NCBI RefSeq assembly: GCF_021531695.1
Contig: NZ_JADYUI010000011.1
Span: forward strand, 18,429 to 82,428
Reading direction: 5' to 3'
Origin: Roseburia hominis
GTDB lineage: Bacteria > Bacillota > Clostridia > Lachnospirales > Lachnospiraceae
DNA: 64,000 bases
Shown here one piece after another: positions 51,715 through 60,697 of this stretch. The notes beneath the pieces are model-generated. The model was not told the DNA's origin and searched no databases. It was given only the letters and a program-made list of their open reading frames with translations. A program made the position numbers and the translations under genes. Every line of letters begins with the position of its first letter. The first letter of the stretch is position 1.

Positions 51715-52191
51715 ATGAACACAAGATTGTTTGGCGAGATAAATATTGAAAAAGACAAAGAAATCTGTTTTGAGAGCGGACTGATCGGGTTCCCGGATTA
51801 CACCAGATATGCATTGATTTTTGATGCTGATAAGCCGGAAAAAAGAGGAATTTCATGGTTACAGTCCTTAGAGGATGGGCAATTTGCACTTCCGGTGATT
51901 GATCCATTGTTAATAAGGTCGGATTATGCACCGGATATTGATGAAGAAATTTTAAAAACATTGGGTGAACTGAAAGAAGAAAATACTTATGTTTTAGTAA
52001 CGGTTACAGCTACCAGTAAAAAAGAAGATATTTCTGTGAATTTAAAGGCGCCCATTATTATCAATACGCAAACGAGAAAAGCAGTCCAGGTGATTACGGA
52101 AAACGATTTTCCGGTGAAATACAAAATATATGATATCTTGAAAGAAAAGGCGGGTGAAACTTGTGCTGGCATTGACGAGAAAAAAGGGTGA
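51715..52191 (+). CDS. fliW: Flagellar assembly factor FliW
   Basis: A 158-residue beta-rich protein ([33 protein letters not shown]) that binds free flagellin and, when flagellin is exported, binds and inhibits the translational repressor CsrA. AAAGGGG precedes the start. Its 3' end overlaps csrA by 29 bases, giving coupled translation of the two partners. The length is typical (about 150). Together with the CsrA-type hairpin before the flagellin gene it makes a full feedback circuit. Confidence 0.95.
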   Translation: MNTRLFGEINIEKDKEICFESGLIGFPDYTRYALIFDADKPEKRGISWLQSLEDGQFALPVIDPLLIRSDYAPDIDEEILKTLGELKEENTYVLVTVTATSKKEDISVNLKAPIIINTQTRKAVQVITENDFPVKYKIYDILKEKAGETCAGIDEKKG

Positions 52192-52378
52192 ATCACTCGT
52201 GATAAATAATAATGTGGAAATCACAGTATTAGAGGTACGCGGAGAACAGGTAAAGATTGGAATCTCAGCACCAAAAGAGGTTCCGATTTACCGGAAGGAA
52301 GTATATACACAAATTCAGGACGAAAATACGGCAGCTTCCAGTGTAGAAGGATTAGAAGCATTAAAAAATCTGCTATAG
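52163..52378 (+). CDS. csrA: Carbon storage regulator CsrA, flagellin translation repressor
   Basis: A 71-residue RNA-binding protein beginning [20 protein letters not shown], the standard CsrA opening with the RNA-contacting Leu/Arg of strand 1. [19 protein letters not shown] covers strand 4 onward and the C-terminal helix. It binds GGA motifs near ribosome sites. The GTG at 52163 fits the family length; a GTG three codons upstream is in frame but lengthens the N-terminus past the usual start. It overlaps fliW. Probable target: the hairpin and ribosome site before the flagellin gene. Confidence 0.95.
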   Translation: MLALTRKKGESLVINNNVEITVLEVRGEQVKIGISAPKEVPIYRKEVYTQIQDENTAASSVEGLEALKNLL

Positions 52379-52381
52379 CTC

Positions 52382-52408
52382 TAAATTATTTGAGAGAAAA
52401 ACCGATAT
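52382..52408 (+). promoter_or_regulatory. Sigma-28 promoter of the flaG-fliD operon
   Basis: TAAA (52382-52385), 15 bases, then ACCGATAT (52401-52408), 46 bases before flaG. Confidence 0.8.
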
Positions 52409-52453
52409 AATTATAAAAGCATTTAGGGAAAAGCATCACATGGAGGTGGAAAA

Positions 52454-52843
52454 ATGCAGATAGGTACAGGTATGGCGTATCAGGGAAGTACGCCGCAAAT
52501 TGACAATAAGGTAACTTATACGAAAAATGATGTGACATCTCAGGTAAAAGAAGATACCTTAGACGTAGTGACGGAAAAGACAGAAGAAAAAGAACAGAAT
52601 GTCGAAGAACCGGTAGTCAGCATACAGAGCAATGAGACACTTAAAAAAGCAGTAAATGAGATTAATCAGCGCACGAACACGGAGGCAATTTTTGGATTTC
52701 ATGATGCAACAAATCGTGTTACGATTAAAATTGTGGATAAGGAATCCAAAGAAGTTGTTCGCGAATATCCGCCGGAAGAAACGTTGGATATGATTGCAAA
52801 GGTATGGGAATTAGCAGGTATTCTGGTAGATGAAAAACGATAG
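52454..52843 (+). CDS. flaG: FlaG-family flagellar protein
   Basis: A 129-residue protein. The C-terminal two-thirds (TLKKAVNEINQRTNTEAIFG; VTIKIVDKESKEVVREYPPE) is the FlaG domain, a small beta-sheet protein encoded next to fliD in many bacteria and linked to filament length control. The N-terminal 50 residues are charged and disordered. TGGAGGTGG precedes the start. It is the first gene of the operon and fliD follows 12 bases later. Confidence 0.9.
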   Translation: MQIGTGMAYQGSTPQIDNKVTYTKNDVTSQVKEDTLDVVTEKTEEKEQNVEEPVVSIQSNETLKKAVNEINQRTNTEAIFGFHDATNRVTIKIVDKESKEVVREYPPEETLDMIAKVWELAGILVDEKR

Positions 52844-52855
52844 GAGGGGATAGTT

Positions 52856-54487
52856 ATGCCGATTAGAATCACAGGTTTGAATTCAGGTCTTGATACAGAA
52901 GCACTCGTATCAGAACTGGTTTCTGCATATCGCGCGAAGGAACAGAAGTACGAAAAAGCACAGAAAAAGCTTTCCTGGAAGCAGGATGCATGGAAAGAAT
53001 TAAATACCAAGGTCAAAGGTTTATATGACAATATTTCCAATCTTCGCTTTTCATCAGCCTGGACGGCAAAGAAGACGACGGTTTCCGATGCGACCAAAGC
53101 AACCATTACGGCGAGCGGAAATGCTGTAAATGGCACACATATGCTGAAGGTAAAACAACTGGCGAAGGGAACCTATATTACCAGTGGTGAGTTACAGCTG
53201 AGTAATGCACAGGCAGGAGAAAAAGTAACATCAGCTACAACTCTGGCTGAGCTTGGGTATTCCGGAAGTGGAGAAAGTATCCAGATAAAAGACAGTACCG
53301 GGGCAGTAGTAAAAACGATTAATGTATCTGAAAGCACCAAGATAACAGATGTGGTTTCGGAATTAAATGGTGCAGGTAATGTGAAAGCTTCTTTTGATGC
53401 GGCAAATCAGAGAATCTTTGTTTCTGCAAACGAAACCGGAACAAAGAATGCGTTTTCTTTAGATGGAAGCGCAGAGGCTTTAAAAGCACTTGGCTTATCA
53501 GCAGATGGAGGAGCGAGGTTTGTTACGGCACAGGATTCGGAAATTGAATTAGATGGAGCAACCTTTACTTCCGGCACAAATAAATATTCCATTAATGGGC
53601 TTTCCATTGATTGTCTGGCAGAAACCGGGAATTCTGAGATTAGCGTTACGACATCAACAGATACACAGGCATTGTATGATCAGATTAAAGACGTTATTTC
53701 ACAGTATAATTCTTTAATGCAGGAAATGACAAAACTGTATAATGCAGACTCTGCCAAGGGATATGAACCGCTGACCAGTGAAGAAAAAGATGCCATGACT
53801 GATACGGAAGTAGAGGAATGGGAGAAGAAGATTAAGAATGCATTACTTCGCAGGGATGATACGTTAGATGGTATTATGTCAGTTATGAAGAATTCTTTGA
53901 CATCTACTTATTATGTGTATAATGGTGGAGCAGTTACTTACGATTCGAAAAATAACTATTATAAGTGTAATGGAGAAGCATTAAAGGATTCGAATGGAGC
54001 TTATATTACATCACAAAGTGCCTTGAGTTCCTGGGCAAATGCCAATGGAGTCAAGAAATACAGTTTATCCAGTTTTGGAATTAAGACCGAAGCATATGCA
54101 AGTATGACATCTAGTAATACGAAAAATTCTTATCATATTGATGGTGATTCCGATGATAGTGTGAGTAAGAATAATACGGATGTGTTAATGAATATGCTGA
54201 ATTCGGATCCGGATACGGTAACCGGATTTATGAAGCAGATGGTAAGTGACCTGTATTCCGCTATTGATGGCAAGATGAAATCTGTGAAGGGCTTGAGCAG
54301 TGCTTATACGATTTACAACGATATCGAGATGGCACAGGAATACAGTGATTACACAGAAACTATTAAGAAGTGGGAAGAAAAGGTGGAGGATATGGAAGAT
54401 TCTTATTATAAGAAATTTGCTGCTATGGAATCTGCACTTGCCAGTTTGCAGAGCCAGTCTTCTTCTTTGACCAGTCTGTTAAGTTAA
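52856..54487 (+). CDS. fliD: Flagellar filament cap protein FliD
   Basis: A 543-residue cap protein (hook-associated protein 2) that sits on the filament tip and guides flagellin assembly. The N-terminus (RITGLNSGLDTEALVSELVS; KLSWKQDAWKELNTKVKGLY) is strongly conserved. The C-terminal coiled coil with YEDYTE-like DYTETIKKWEEKVEDMEDSY and FAAMESALASLQSQ is also typical. AGGAGGGG precedes the start. The middle domain varies. It is followed by its usual neighbours fliS and a FliT-like gene. Confidence 0.95.
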   Translation: MPIRITGLNSGLDTEALVSELVSAYRAKEQKYEKAQKKLSWKQDAWKELNTKVKGLYDNISNLRFSSAWTAKKTTVSDATKATITASGNAVNGTHMLKVKQLAKGTYITSGELQLSNAQAGEKVTSATTLAELGYSGSGESIQIKDSTGAVVKTINVSESTKITDVVSELNGAGNVKASFDAANQRIFVSANETGTKNAFSLDGSAEALKALGLSADGGARFVTAQDSEIELDGATFTSGTNKYSINGLSIDCLAETGNSEISVTTSTDTQALYDQIKDVISQYNSLMQEMTKLYNADSAKGYEPLTSEEKDAMTDTEVEEWEKKIKNALLRRDDTLDGIMSVMKNSLTSTYYVYNGGAVTYDSKNNYYKCNGEALKDSNGAYITSQSALSSWANANGVKKYSLSSFGIKTEAYASMTSSNTKNSYHIDGDSDDSVSKNNTDVLMNMLNSDPDTVTGFMKQMVSDLYSAIDGKMKSVKGLSSAYTIYNDIEMAQEYSDYTETIKKWEEKVEDMEDSYYKKFAAMESALASLQSQSSSLTSLLS

Positions 54488-54540
54488 ACAAAAGCAAAAT
54501 AGAACAAAAATAAAAGATAGATGTTACATGGAGGTACGAA

Positions 54541-54933
54541 ATGGCATTAAATAATGGGTACGCAGCCTATGCAAACAGCAAAGTATTGACGGCTTCTCCG
54601 GCTGAGTTGACCTTGATGCTATATGATGGGGCAATTAAGTTCTGCAATATTGCAATTGCTGCAATCGAAAAAGGAGATATTGAAAAAGCACACAATAATA
54701 TTCGAAAGGTAGAAAATATTATTGGAGAATTTCAGGCAACTTTGGATCATAAATATCCGGTGGCAAAAGATTTTGATAATGTATATTCTTATTTGCAAGA
54801 GAGGCTGATTCAGGCAAATATGAAGAAGGATAAAGAAATCCTGGAAGAAGTTTTAAAACATTTGCGTACCATGCGTGATACGTGGAAAGAAGTCATGGAA
54901 ACAACCAATAATGGGGCAAAAGTAGGAAAGTAG
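54541..54933 (+). CDS. fliS: Flagellin-specific chaperone FliS
   Basis: A 130-residue helical protein (YAAYANSKVLTASPAELTLM; LYDGAIKFCNIAI) of the FliS family. It binds the C-terminus of flagellin in the cytosol and prevents it assembling before export. TGGAGG precedes the start. It is co-transcribed with fliD, and the flagellin gene itself is about 0.7 kb downstream. Length and motifs are fully typical. Confidence 0.95.
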   Translation: MALNNGYAAYANSKVLTASPAELTLMLYDGAIKFCNIAIAAIEKGDIEKAHNNIRKVENIIGEFQATLDHKYPVAKDFDNVYSYLQERLIQANMKKDKEILEEVLKHLRTMRDTWKEVMETTNNGAKVGK

Positions 54934-54946
54934 AAAGGGAGTTTTT

Positions 54947-55426
54947 ATGTCCGGCGAAGATTACATAGATATTTTGGCAGAGAGCCTGGTGAAAAAGAAT
55001 CATATTTTAGATGAGATTCGGAAATTGAATCAGGAACAGAAGCAGATTCTTTCGGATGAAAATTTGACACCGGAGATGTTTGAAAAGACGCTGGATAAAA
55101 AGGCAGCTTTGATTGATGAGCTGAATCAGATGGATGAAGGATTTCAACAGTTGTATGAGAAGGTTCGTCCGGAGATTCAGGAACATATGGAGCATTATGC
55201 AGATAAGATTCGCATGATGCAGGAAGAGATTCAAAAGATTACAGACAAGACCGTGGCGATTCAGACGGAAGAGCTTCGCAATAAACAGTTGGTGGAAAAT
55301 AAATTTTCGTCCATAAAGAAACAAATTCGTGAAGTGAAGTCCAGCCAGAAGGCGGTGAATACCTATTATCGGAATATGATGAACCGCAATGTCATGGAAG
55401 CACAATTTTTAGATAGAAAAAAGTGA
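54947..55426 (+). CDS. FliT/FlgN-like flagellar chaperone
   Basis: A 159-residue, almost entirely helical protein with heptads (ILDEIRKLNQEQKQILSDEN; then KAALIDELNQMDEGFQQLYE). The position right after fliS is where fliT lies in other bacteria, and the composition matches FliT/FlgN-type chaperones, although sequence motifs of this group are weak. It probably serves FliD. GAAAGGGAG precedes the start. A short hairpin terminator follows its stop codon. Confidence 0.7.
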   Translation: MSGEDYIDILAESLVKKNHILDEIRKLNQEQKQILSDENLTPEMFEKTLDKKAALIDELNQMDEGFQQLYEKVRPEIQEHMEHYADKIRMMQEEIQKITDKTVAIQTEELRNKQLVENKFSSIKKQIREVKSSQKAVNTYYRNMMNRNVMEAQFLDRKK

Positions 55427-55441
55427 TTTTTTTCACTTTTT
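55419..55441 (+). terminator. Terminator of the flaG-fliT-like operon
   Basis: AAAAAGTGA and TCACTTTTT form a 9-bp stem around TTTTT directly at and after the stop codon. The sigma-28 promoter of the flagellin gene starts just after it. Confidence 0.65.
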
Positions 55442-55445
55442 GCTA

Positions 55446-55472
55446 TAAAGTATCGGAAAAAGTATCCGATAT
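55446..55472 (+). promoter_or_regulatory. Sigma-28 promoter of the flagellin gene
   Basis: TAAA (55446-55449), 15 bases, then TCCGATAT (55465-55472). The -10 lies in an inverted repeat, TATCGGA/TCCGATA. The leader to the start codon is about 175 bases long, suited to control of translation. Confidence 0.85.
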
Positions 55473-55613
55473 ATATAACAAGTAAACAAAGTAATGCTTT
55501 GCATTACCGGATTACTTGGTGACAGATATTTCGAAGGAGCGTACGGCCAGAGAGATAAAAGTCACAATAACCATAGTATGAAGCAGGTAACTGTTTCAAT
55601 ATAAAACAAATCA

Positions 55614-55631
55614 TGCAGCATGGACGCTGCA
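55614..55631 (+). promoter_or_regulatory. CsrA-type binding hairpin in the flagellin leader
   Basis: A perfect 6-bp stem TGCAGC/GCTGCA carries the six-base loop ATGGAC, with the GGA typical of CsrA sites. A second GGA is in the ribosome site AAGGAGGAA 17 bases after it. The two-site arrangement is that of B. subtilis hag. Confidence 0.7.
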
Positions 55632-55655
55632 GCAAATTCAAGGAGGAAAATTATT

Positions 55656-56831
55656 ATGGTAGTACAGCACAATCTTACCGCAATGAATGCGAACAGACAG
55701 TTAGGTATCACAACTAGCGCTCAGGCTAAATCGTCTGAGAAATTATCATCTGGTTACAGAATCAACCGTGCAGGCGATGACGCTGCTGGATTAACAATTT
55801 CTGAAAAAATGAGAAGCCAGATCAGAGGCTTAGACAAAGCTTCTACAAACGCTCAGGATGGTATCTCCTTAATCCAGTCTGCTGAAGGTGCTTTAAATGA
55901 ATCTCACTCTATTCTTCAGAGAATGAATGAGTTGGCTGTTCAGGGTGCTAACGATACAAACCAGTCTATCGACCGTGATGCTATCAATCAGGAGCTGGAA
56001 GCATTAACAGATGAGTTGGATAGAATTTCTCAGACAACTCAGTTTAACAAACAGAACTTATTAGATGGTACATTCACTAATAAAAAGCTTCAAGTTGGCG
56101 CGAATGGTGGACAGAACATCGGTATCGATATTGATAAGATGAATGCTACATCTCTTGGATTAAGAGACATTAAATATTATGATGGACAGTCATCTCACAT
56201 TTATGGCCAGCTTTCTTATAACGGAACAATTTATAACTGGGATGCATCTAAGAGTGAAGGTGCTAATAAAGATGCCATGATGGCAGCTGCAAAAGCTACT
56301 GGAGAAGCAGCATTCCAGGATGGTATGGTAGGTCTTTCCACAGATGGAAAATACTTTGTTGGATCTAATGTTGATCAGACTACAAGGTCAGCAGCAGCAG
56401 CAGCTGGAAAGAAATCTCTTGGCGAGAAATATTCTAAAGATATTAGTACTAACTGGTCTGCGATTAAAACAGCAGCAGCAAGATCTACACAGACAGTAGG
56501 TGCGTTTGGTACTTCTCATACATTAACAAAACCGGATGTATCCAGCTACGATCAGGCTAATGCTACTTTGAATGCAGTTCAGGCAGCTATCAATAAAGTA
56601 TCTACTCAGCGTTCTGCTCTTGGCGCTTTACAGAACAGATTAGAGCATACAATTGCTAACTTGGATACTGTATCTGAGAATACTTCTGCAGCAGAATCTC
56701 GTATCCGTGATACAGATATGGCTGATGAAATGGTTGACTACAGCAAGAATAATATTCTTGCTCAGGCAGGTCAGTCTATGCTTGCACAGGCTAATCAGAT
56801 TAATCAGGGTGTATTATCACTGTTACAGTAA
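55656..56831 (+). CDS. Flagellin
   Basis: A 391-residue filament protein. The N-terminal D0/D1 region (VVQHNLTAMNANRQLGITTS; SSGYRINRAGDDAAGLTISE) and C-terminal region (DMADEMVDYSKNNILAQAGQ; ANQINQGVLSLLQ) are classic, with a variable central domain at about 150-300. The TLR5-recognition stretch near residues 90-100 keeps the Arg-containing LIQSAEGALNESHSILQRMN. Codons here use more T-ending choices (GCT, TCT) than neighbouring genes, as expected for very high expression. AAGGAGG precedes the start. A strong terminator follows, then the glycosylation genes. Confidence 0.97.
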   Translation: MVVQHNLTAMNANRQLGITTSAQAKSSEKLSSGYRINRAGDDAAGLTISEKMRSQIRGLDKASTNAQDGISLIQSAEGALNESHSILQRMNELAVQGANDTNQSIDRDAINQELEALTDELDRISQTTQFNKQNLLDGTFTNKKLQVGANGGQNIGIDIDKMNATSLGLRDIKYYDGQSSHIYGQLSYNGTIYNWDASKSEGANKDAMMAAAKATGEAAFQDGMVGLSTDGKYFVGSNVDQTTRSAAAAAGKKSLGEKYSKDISTNWSAIKTAAARSTQTVGAFGTSHTLTKPDVSSYDQANATLNAVQAAINKVSTQRSALGALQNRLEHTIANLDTVSENTSAAESRIRDTDMADEMVDYSKNNILAQAGQSMLAQANQINQGVLSLLQ

Positions 56832-56856
56832 TCTTACACGGTTATTAAAACTAAAA

Positions 56857-56889
56857 GAAAGAACCAGCTTAAGGCTGGTTCTTTTCTTT
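56857..56889 (+). terminator. Flagellin terminator
   Basis: GAACCAGC (56861-56868) and GCTGGTTC (56874-56881), extended by flanking A and T runs, with a five-base loop. Confidence 0.85.
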
Positions 56890-56906
56890 AACAGGAGATT
56901 GAAACT

Positions 56907-57239
56907 ATGGAAGAAAAAATTATTCAGTTATATGAGGATATTAATTATATTGGCTATTGTTGTGTATATGGGAAAAAGAATGATTACGTAAAAAGAGCAA
57001 AGTCGCTAATTCCGGACATACAGGAATTTGTGACATGGTTTACAGAAAAAAATCAATTTGGGATAGAGGATACTTTATATCAGGCATTAAAAAATAATAT
57101 GTTTGATATTTTAAAGGACTGTATAGAGGCTTTTCAACAGGAAGATCGGGTATTATTATTGGACGCATTAGAATATGGAGTGGCAGAGTATTTAAAGATG
57201 TTTTTGCCTGAGAATTATATTGAAGAAAGGAATAAGTGA
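56907..57239 (+). CDS. Hypothetical protein heading the glycosylation island, 110 residues
   Basis: A small acidic, mostly helical cytosolic protein (EEKIIQLYEDINYIGYCCVY; NNMFDILKDCIEAFQQEDRV) with no recognised domain. It starts 18 bases after the flagellin terminator with ACAGGAG upstream and ends one base before the Maf gene, so the two are translationally coupled. A companion of Maf, possibly a chaperone or substrate-presenting partner, is likely by context only. Confidence 0.7.
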   Translation: MEEKIIQLYEDINYIGYCCVYGKKNDYVKRAKSLIPDIQEFVTWFTEKNQFGIEDTLYQALKNNMFDILKDCIEAFQQEDRVLLLDALEYGVAEYLKMFLPENYIEERNK

Positions 57240-57240
57240 G

Positions 57241-59100
57241 ATGCAGATTAATCAAAAAAAGAAAAATCTTGAAATACTGGATCGCTTATATCCGGGAATA
57301 AAAAAATTAATTGAAGAACGAAAAGAGGAACTGCAAAAAAAAGAGCAGGTTAAGATAGAGGAAGATGTTGCATTAAACGGAGAAACAATACTAAAGGTAA
57401 AAAAGGACGGGCGTGTTTTATATTTGGCGGGACGAAGAGATCCCGCTGGACCAGCGAAAAATCAGATTGGTTTACTGGGGAAAATAGAAGCGACGGCACC
57501 TGTTTTTATGATAGGTTTGGGAAATATCCACTATCTGGAAGAATTAGTTAAGGTAGCAGATAAAAATGCAGTCATTATGATATATGAACCATCCTTTAGT
57601 ATCTTTTATAAGGTATTGGAACAGGTAGATATAGAGAAAATGTTTCAGGATAGAATGATTGTACTTTGTGTAGAAGGCATCAATGCAGAAGGGTATGAAA
57701 AAATTATCATGCAGATGTTGCGTGGTGACCGTGTGGCGGTTATGCAGAATTTCATATTGCCGAATTATGAAGTGCTTTTTTTGGAACAGGTATGTGCGTT
57801 TATTAAGTGTTTGGACAAGCTGGTAAAGGAATATAGGATGGAAGTAAACACCATTCTTCGATATACCACAGTAAAAGCGGATAATATTTTTCATAATGTT
57901 AATTATATACGAACAGGATATCAGGCGATACAATTGTCGGATGTGCTTCCACTTGATGTACCGGCAATTGTAGTTTCAGCGGGACCATCCCTGAATAAAA
58001 ATATACATGAGTTAAAAAAAGCAAAAAATAGAGCTTTTATTATTGCAGTAGATACGGCAATCAGACCACTTTTGAAAGAAGGAATTATTCCGGATATGTT
58101 TGCAATCGTAGATGGGCTAAAGCCGTTAAATCTTGTAGAGTTGGAAGCGTGTAAGGAAATTCCGTTAATCACAACGGATGATGCGGCAAAGGCAGTGTTG
58201 GAATATCATACTGGGAAGAAATTCTTTTATAATCAAGGAAGAAGATATATCAATCATCTATACAGTATGAATAATAAAATATATGCGGGAATGGTGGTTG
58301 GAGGTTCCGTCGCAACATTGGCTTTGGCTTTAAGTTGCTATGTTGGATTTCAGACGATTATTCTGGTAGGACAGGATTTTGCTTATACCAATAACAAAAG
58401 TCATGCGGACGGAACTTTCAAAGAAATAATGGATACACTTGATACTTCAAAATACAAAATGGTAGAGGGAAACTATGAGAAGGAGGTTCCGACAGATATA
58501 GTATTAAATGACTATCGAGTATGGTTTGAGGAGTTTATCAAACACTGGAGAGAGAATGGCAGAGAGATAGCTGTTATTAATGCAACAGAAGGCGGGGCAA
58601 AAATAGAGGGAACAGAGATATTGGCGTTAAAAGATGCGATTGAAAGAGAGTGCACAAAGCAGGTTGATATTCAAAGCTGTTTTGAACAATTAGGACCTGT
58701 TTTTGATAAAGAGGAACAAGAGAGAATATTGCAATTTTTTCATGAGACACCAAATGAGTTTCGAAAAGTTTTTGGTATGGCAGAGGAGGGAGAAAAGCTA
58801 TATAGGAAGCTGAAAAAAATGTGCAGCGCAAAAAATATGGATTCTGCAGGTTATGAAAAATTATTAAGAAAAATAAAGAAGATTAATAAAAAAATAGAGA
58901 GCAGCATTGTTTATCAGTTTATAGAAGAAACTATGGTGCTGGCAGACCAAATTATTAAAACGGGACAATACCGGGAATATGCCTCTTTTGGAGAGGAAGG
59001 AATGGAGATAGCACGAGAGGGTATTCAGTATATGGAATTGGTAAAACAGTGTGCAAAGCTGTTTGAAAATCTTTCGGGGCAGACAGTTGGTGTGTTGTGA
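57241..59100 (+). CDS. Motility-associated factor (Maf) flagellin glycosyltransferase
   Basis: A 619-residue protein of the Maf/DUF115 family. Members attach nonulosonic or related sugars to Ser/Thr of flagellin in the cytosol before export. The core has the conserved PAIVVSAGPSLNKNIHELKK and IAVDTAIRPLLKEGIIPD, then FAIVDG, with a later VGGSVATLALALSCYVGFQT. The C-terminal 170 residues are helical. The ATG at 57241 follows GAAAGGAA; an upstream in-frame codon overlaps the preceding gene. Nearness to flagellin and to sugar genes supports the role. The sugar type is not predictable. Confidence 0.88.
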   Translation: MQINQKKKNLEILDRLYPGIKKLIEERKEELQKKEQVKIEEDVALNGETILKVKKDGRVLYLAGRRDPAGPAKNQIGLLGKIEATAPVFMIGLGNIHYLEELVKVADKNAVIMIYEPSFSIFYKVLEQVDIEKMFQDRMIVLCVEGINAEGYEKIIMQMLRGDRVAVMQNFILPNYEVLFLEQVCAFIKCLDKLVKEYRMEVNTILRYTTVKADNIFHNVNYIRTGYQAIQLSDVLPLDVPAIVVSAGPSLNKNIHELKKAKNRAFIIAVDTAIRPLLKEGIIPDMFAIVDGLKPLNLVELEACKEIPLITTDDAAKAVLEYHTGKKFFYNQGRRYINHLYSMNNKIYAGMVVGGSVATLALALSCYVGFQTIILVGQDFAYTNNKSHADGTFKEIMDTLDTSKYKMVEGNYEKEVPTDIVLNDYRVWFEEFIKHWRENGREIAVINATEGGAKIEGTEILALKDAIERECTKQVDIQSCFEQLGPVFDKEEQERILQFFHETPNEFRKVFGMAEEGEKLYRKLKKMCSAKNMDSAGYEKLLRKIKKINKKIESSIVYQFIEETMVLADQIIKTGQYREYASFGEEGMEIAREGIQYMELVKQCAKLFENLSGQTVGVL

Positions 59101-59146
59101 TAATACAAATAGATGTGCTAGTAGTAAAAAAAGGAGAAAGTAATTA

Positions 59147-60697
59147 ATGAATCTACAGATAGAGTGGATAAAAAGGGCGATTGGGCTATGTACGGAAGAT
59201 CAGGGGCCCAATGTAAAAGAGGATGAATCAAAGAGGGAGCAGTTCCGAAAATTGGAAGAAGAATATTTCGTAATGTCTATGGAGGAACGAGATGGGATTC
59301 GGAATCTTTTAAGGACGCAGTTTGAAACACGTGATGTCCTATATCTTTTATCGTATTTTATTTATTATATGAATGTTGAAGACTTCAAAAAGGATATTTT
59401 TTCATACATTGAAAGAGGAAAATTCGATTGTTATAGGGGAAGTATGCTAGAACTTCAGACAAAAATTCGAATAGAGGGATATTATGCTTTAAAGAGAGAA
59501 TTGCATAGGCAAAATGTAGAGAAATATGATAAGGAAATAAATATTAAGTATACATATATTCCGGTTCAAAAAAGAAACAGAAAAAGGATTGTAGTCATGA
59601 CGGAACAGTTATTATCTACATATCATGCACCATCTTTGGTAGCATTAAATTTGATGTATATATTACAAAAGAACCTTGGTTATGAAGTGATATTTTTTGC
59701 GTGTCCAACGGATCGGGGACTGGAAAAGGAACTATGGTATCGCTCTCACATAATGAAGTCAGCAGAGTATTTTCGAAACAATAAGCTGACGATAGAATAT
59801 CGTGGAGTGGAATTTGAAGGATATCAGATTAATATGTATCCTTCGGGGCAGAAAGAGTACAGCATGATGTTAGAAATAATACATAGTTGGAATCCATGGT
59901 TTGTACTTGGATTGGGAGTATGTAATCCGGTTATAGATTTGGTAAGAAAATTTACTACGTTAGCGGTTATGGAGATGTCAATAGAATGTCCGATATCTGA
60001 AGCAGAGATTATGATACGTTTTACCAGAATGGATGAATCAAAAGAAGAAGAATATCAAAAAGAGATTTCTAAAAGCGGGCAAGTACAGATTTTTATGAAT
60101 GAAGAAATGCCAGCACTTATTGAAAGACCAGAAAAGTCATTTACAAGAGAAGAATTAAAACTTCCACAAAAAGATTTTTTGATTGCAATTGTTGGCAATC
60201 GTTTGGACATTGAAGTAAATGACGAGTTTATACAGGTTCTTGAGCAGATTTTGAAAATAGAACAGAATGTAAGCTTTGTATTTATCGGGACGGGACAGGA
60301 ATTTTTGGAACATATGTCGAAGAAAATTTTTGAGGGACACATATATTATCTTGGTTATTCAGATGAATTAATGAAAACTTATGGGGCATTGGATTTATAT
60401 CTAAATCCTAAAAGATTGGGAGGAGGATATAGTGGTCTGTTTGCACAGGCAGCAGGGTTGCCGGTTGTGACGCTTCCGGAATGTGATGTTGCATATAATG
60501 TAGGAAAGGATTTTTTAGTACAGGATTATGAGGATATGATACATACAGTTTGTAAATATATAGAGGATGAAGAATTTTATGCCCAAAAGAAAAAAATGGC
60601 GATACAGATGGCGACTAAGAATTCAGAAGAAAAGTTGACAGATTATGTAAGTAAGATGTTAGAAAATATTTCGGAAATTATGGAGAGAAAAGCATGA
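59147..60697 (+). CDS. GT-B fold glycosyltransferase of the flagellar island
   Basis: A 516-residue protein whose C-terminal half (about 300-500) resembles glycosyltransferase family 1/4-type GT-B domains: GYSDELMKTYGALDLYLNPK, then RLGGGYSGLFAQAAGLPVVT with the nucleotide-sugar-binding G-G and E/L region. The N-terminal 180 residues are charged and helical, with no clear family. It probably adds a second sugar after Maf, or carries out a chain-building step. AAAGGAGAAAG precedes the start. The stop overlaps the aminotransferase start (ATGA), so the two are coupled. Confidence 0.75.
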   Translation: MNLQIEWIKRAIGLCTEDQGPNVKEDESKREQFRKLEEEYFVMSMEERDGIRNLLRTQFETRDVLYLLSYFIYYMNVEDFKKDIFSYIERGKFDCYRGSMLELQTKIRIEGYYALKRELHRQNVEKYDKEINIKYTYIPVQKRNRKRIVVMTEQLLSTYHAPSLVALNLMYILQKNLGYEVIFFACPTDRGLEKELWYRSHIMKSAEYFRNNKLTIEYRGVEFEGYQINMYPSGQKEYSMMLEIIHSWNPWFVLGLGVCNPVIDLVRKFTTLAVMEMSIECPISEAEIMIRFTRMDESKEEEYQKEISKSGQVQIFMNEEMPALIERPEKSFTREELKLPQKDFLIAIVGNRLDIEVNDEFIQVLEQILKIEQNVSFVFIGTGQEFLEHMSKKIFEGHIYYLGYSDELMKTYGALDLYLNPKRLGGGYSGLFAQAAGLPVVTLPECDVAYNVGKDFLVQDYEDMIHTVCKYIEDEEFYAQKKKMAIQMATKNSEEKLTDYVSKMLENISEIMERKA

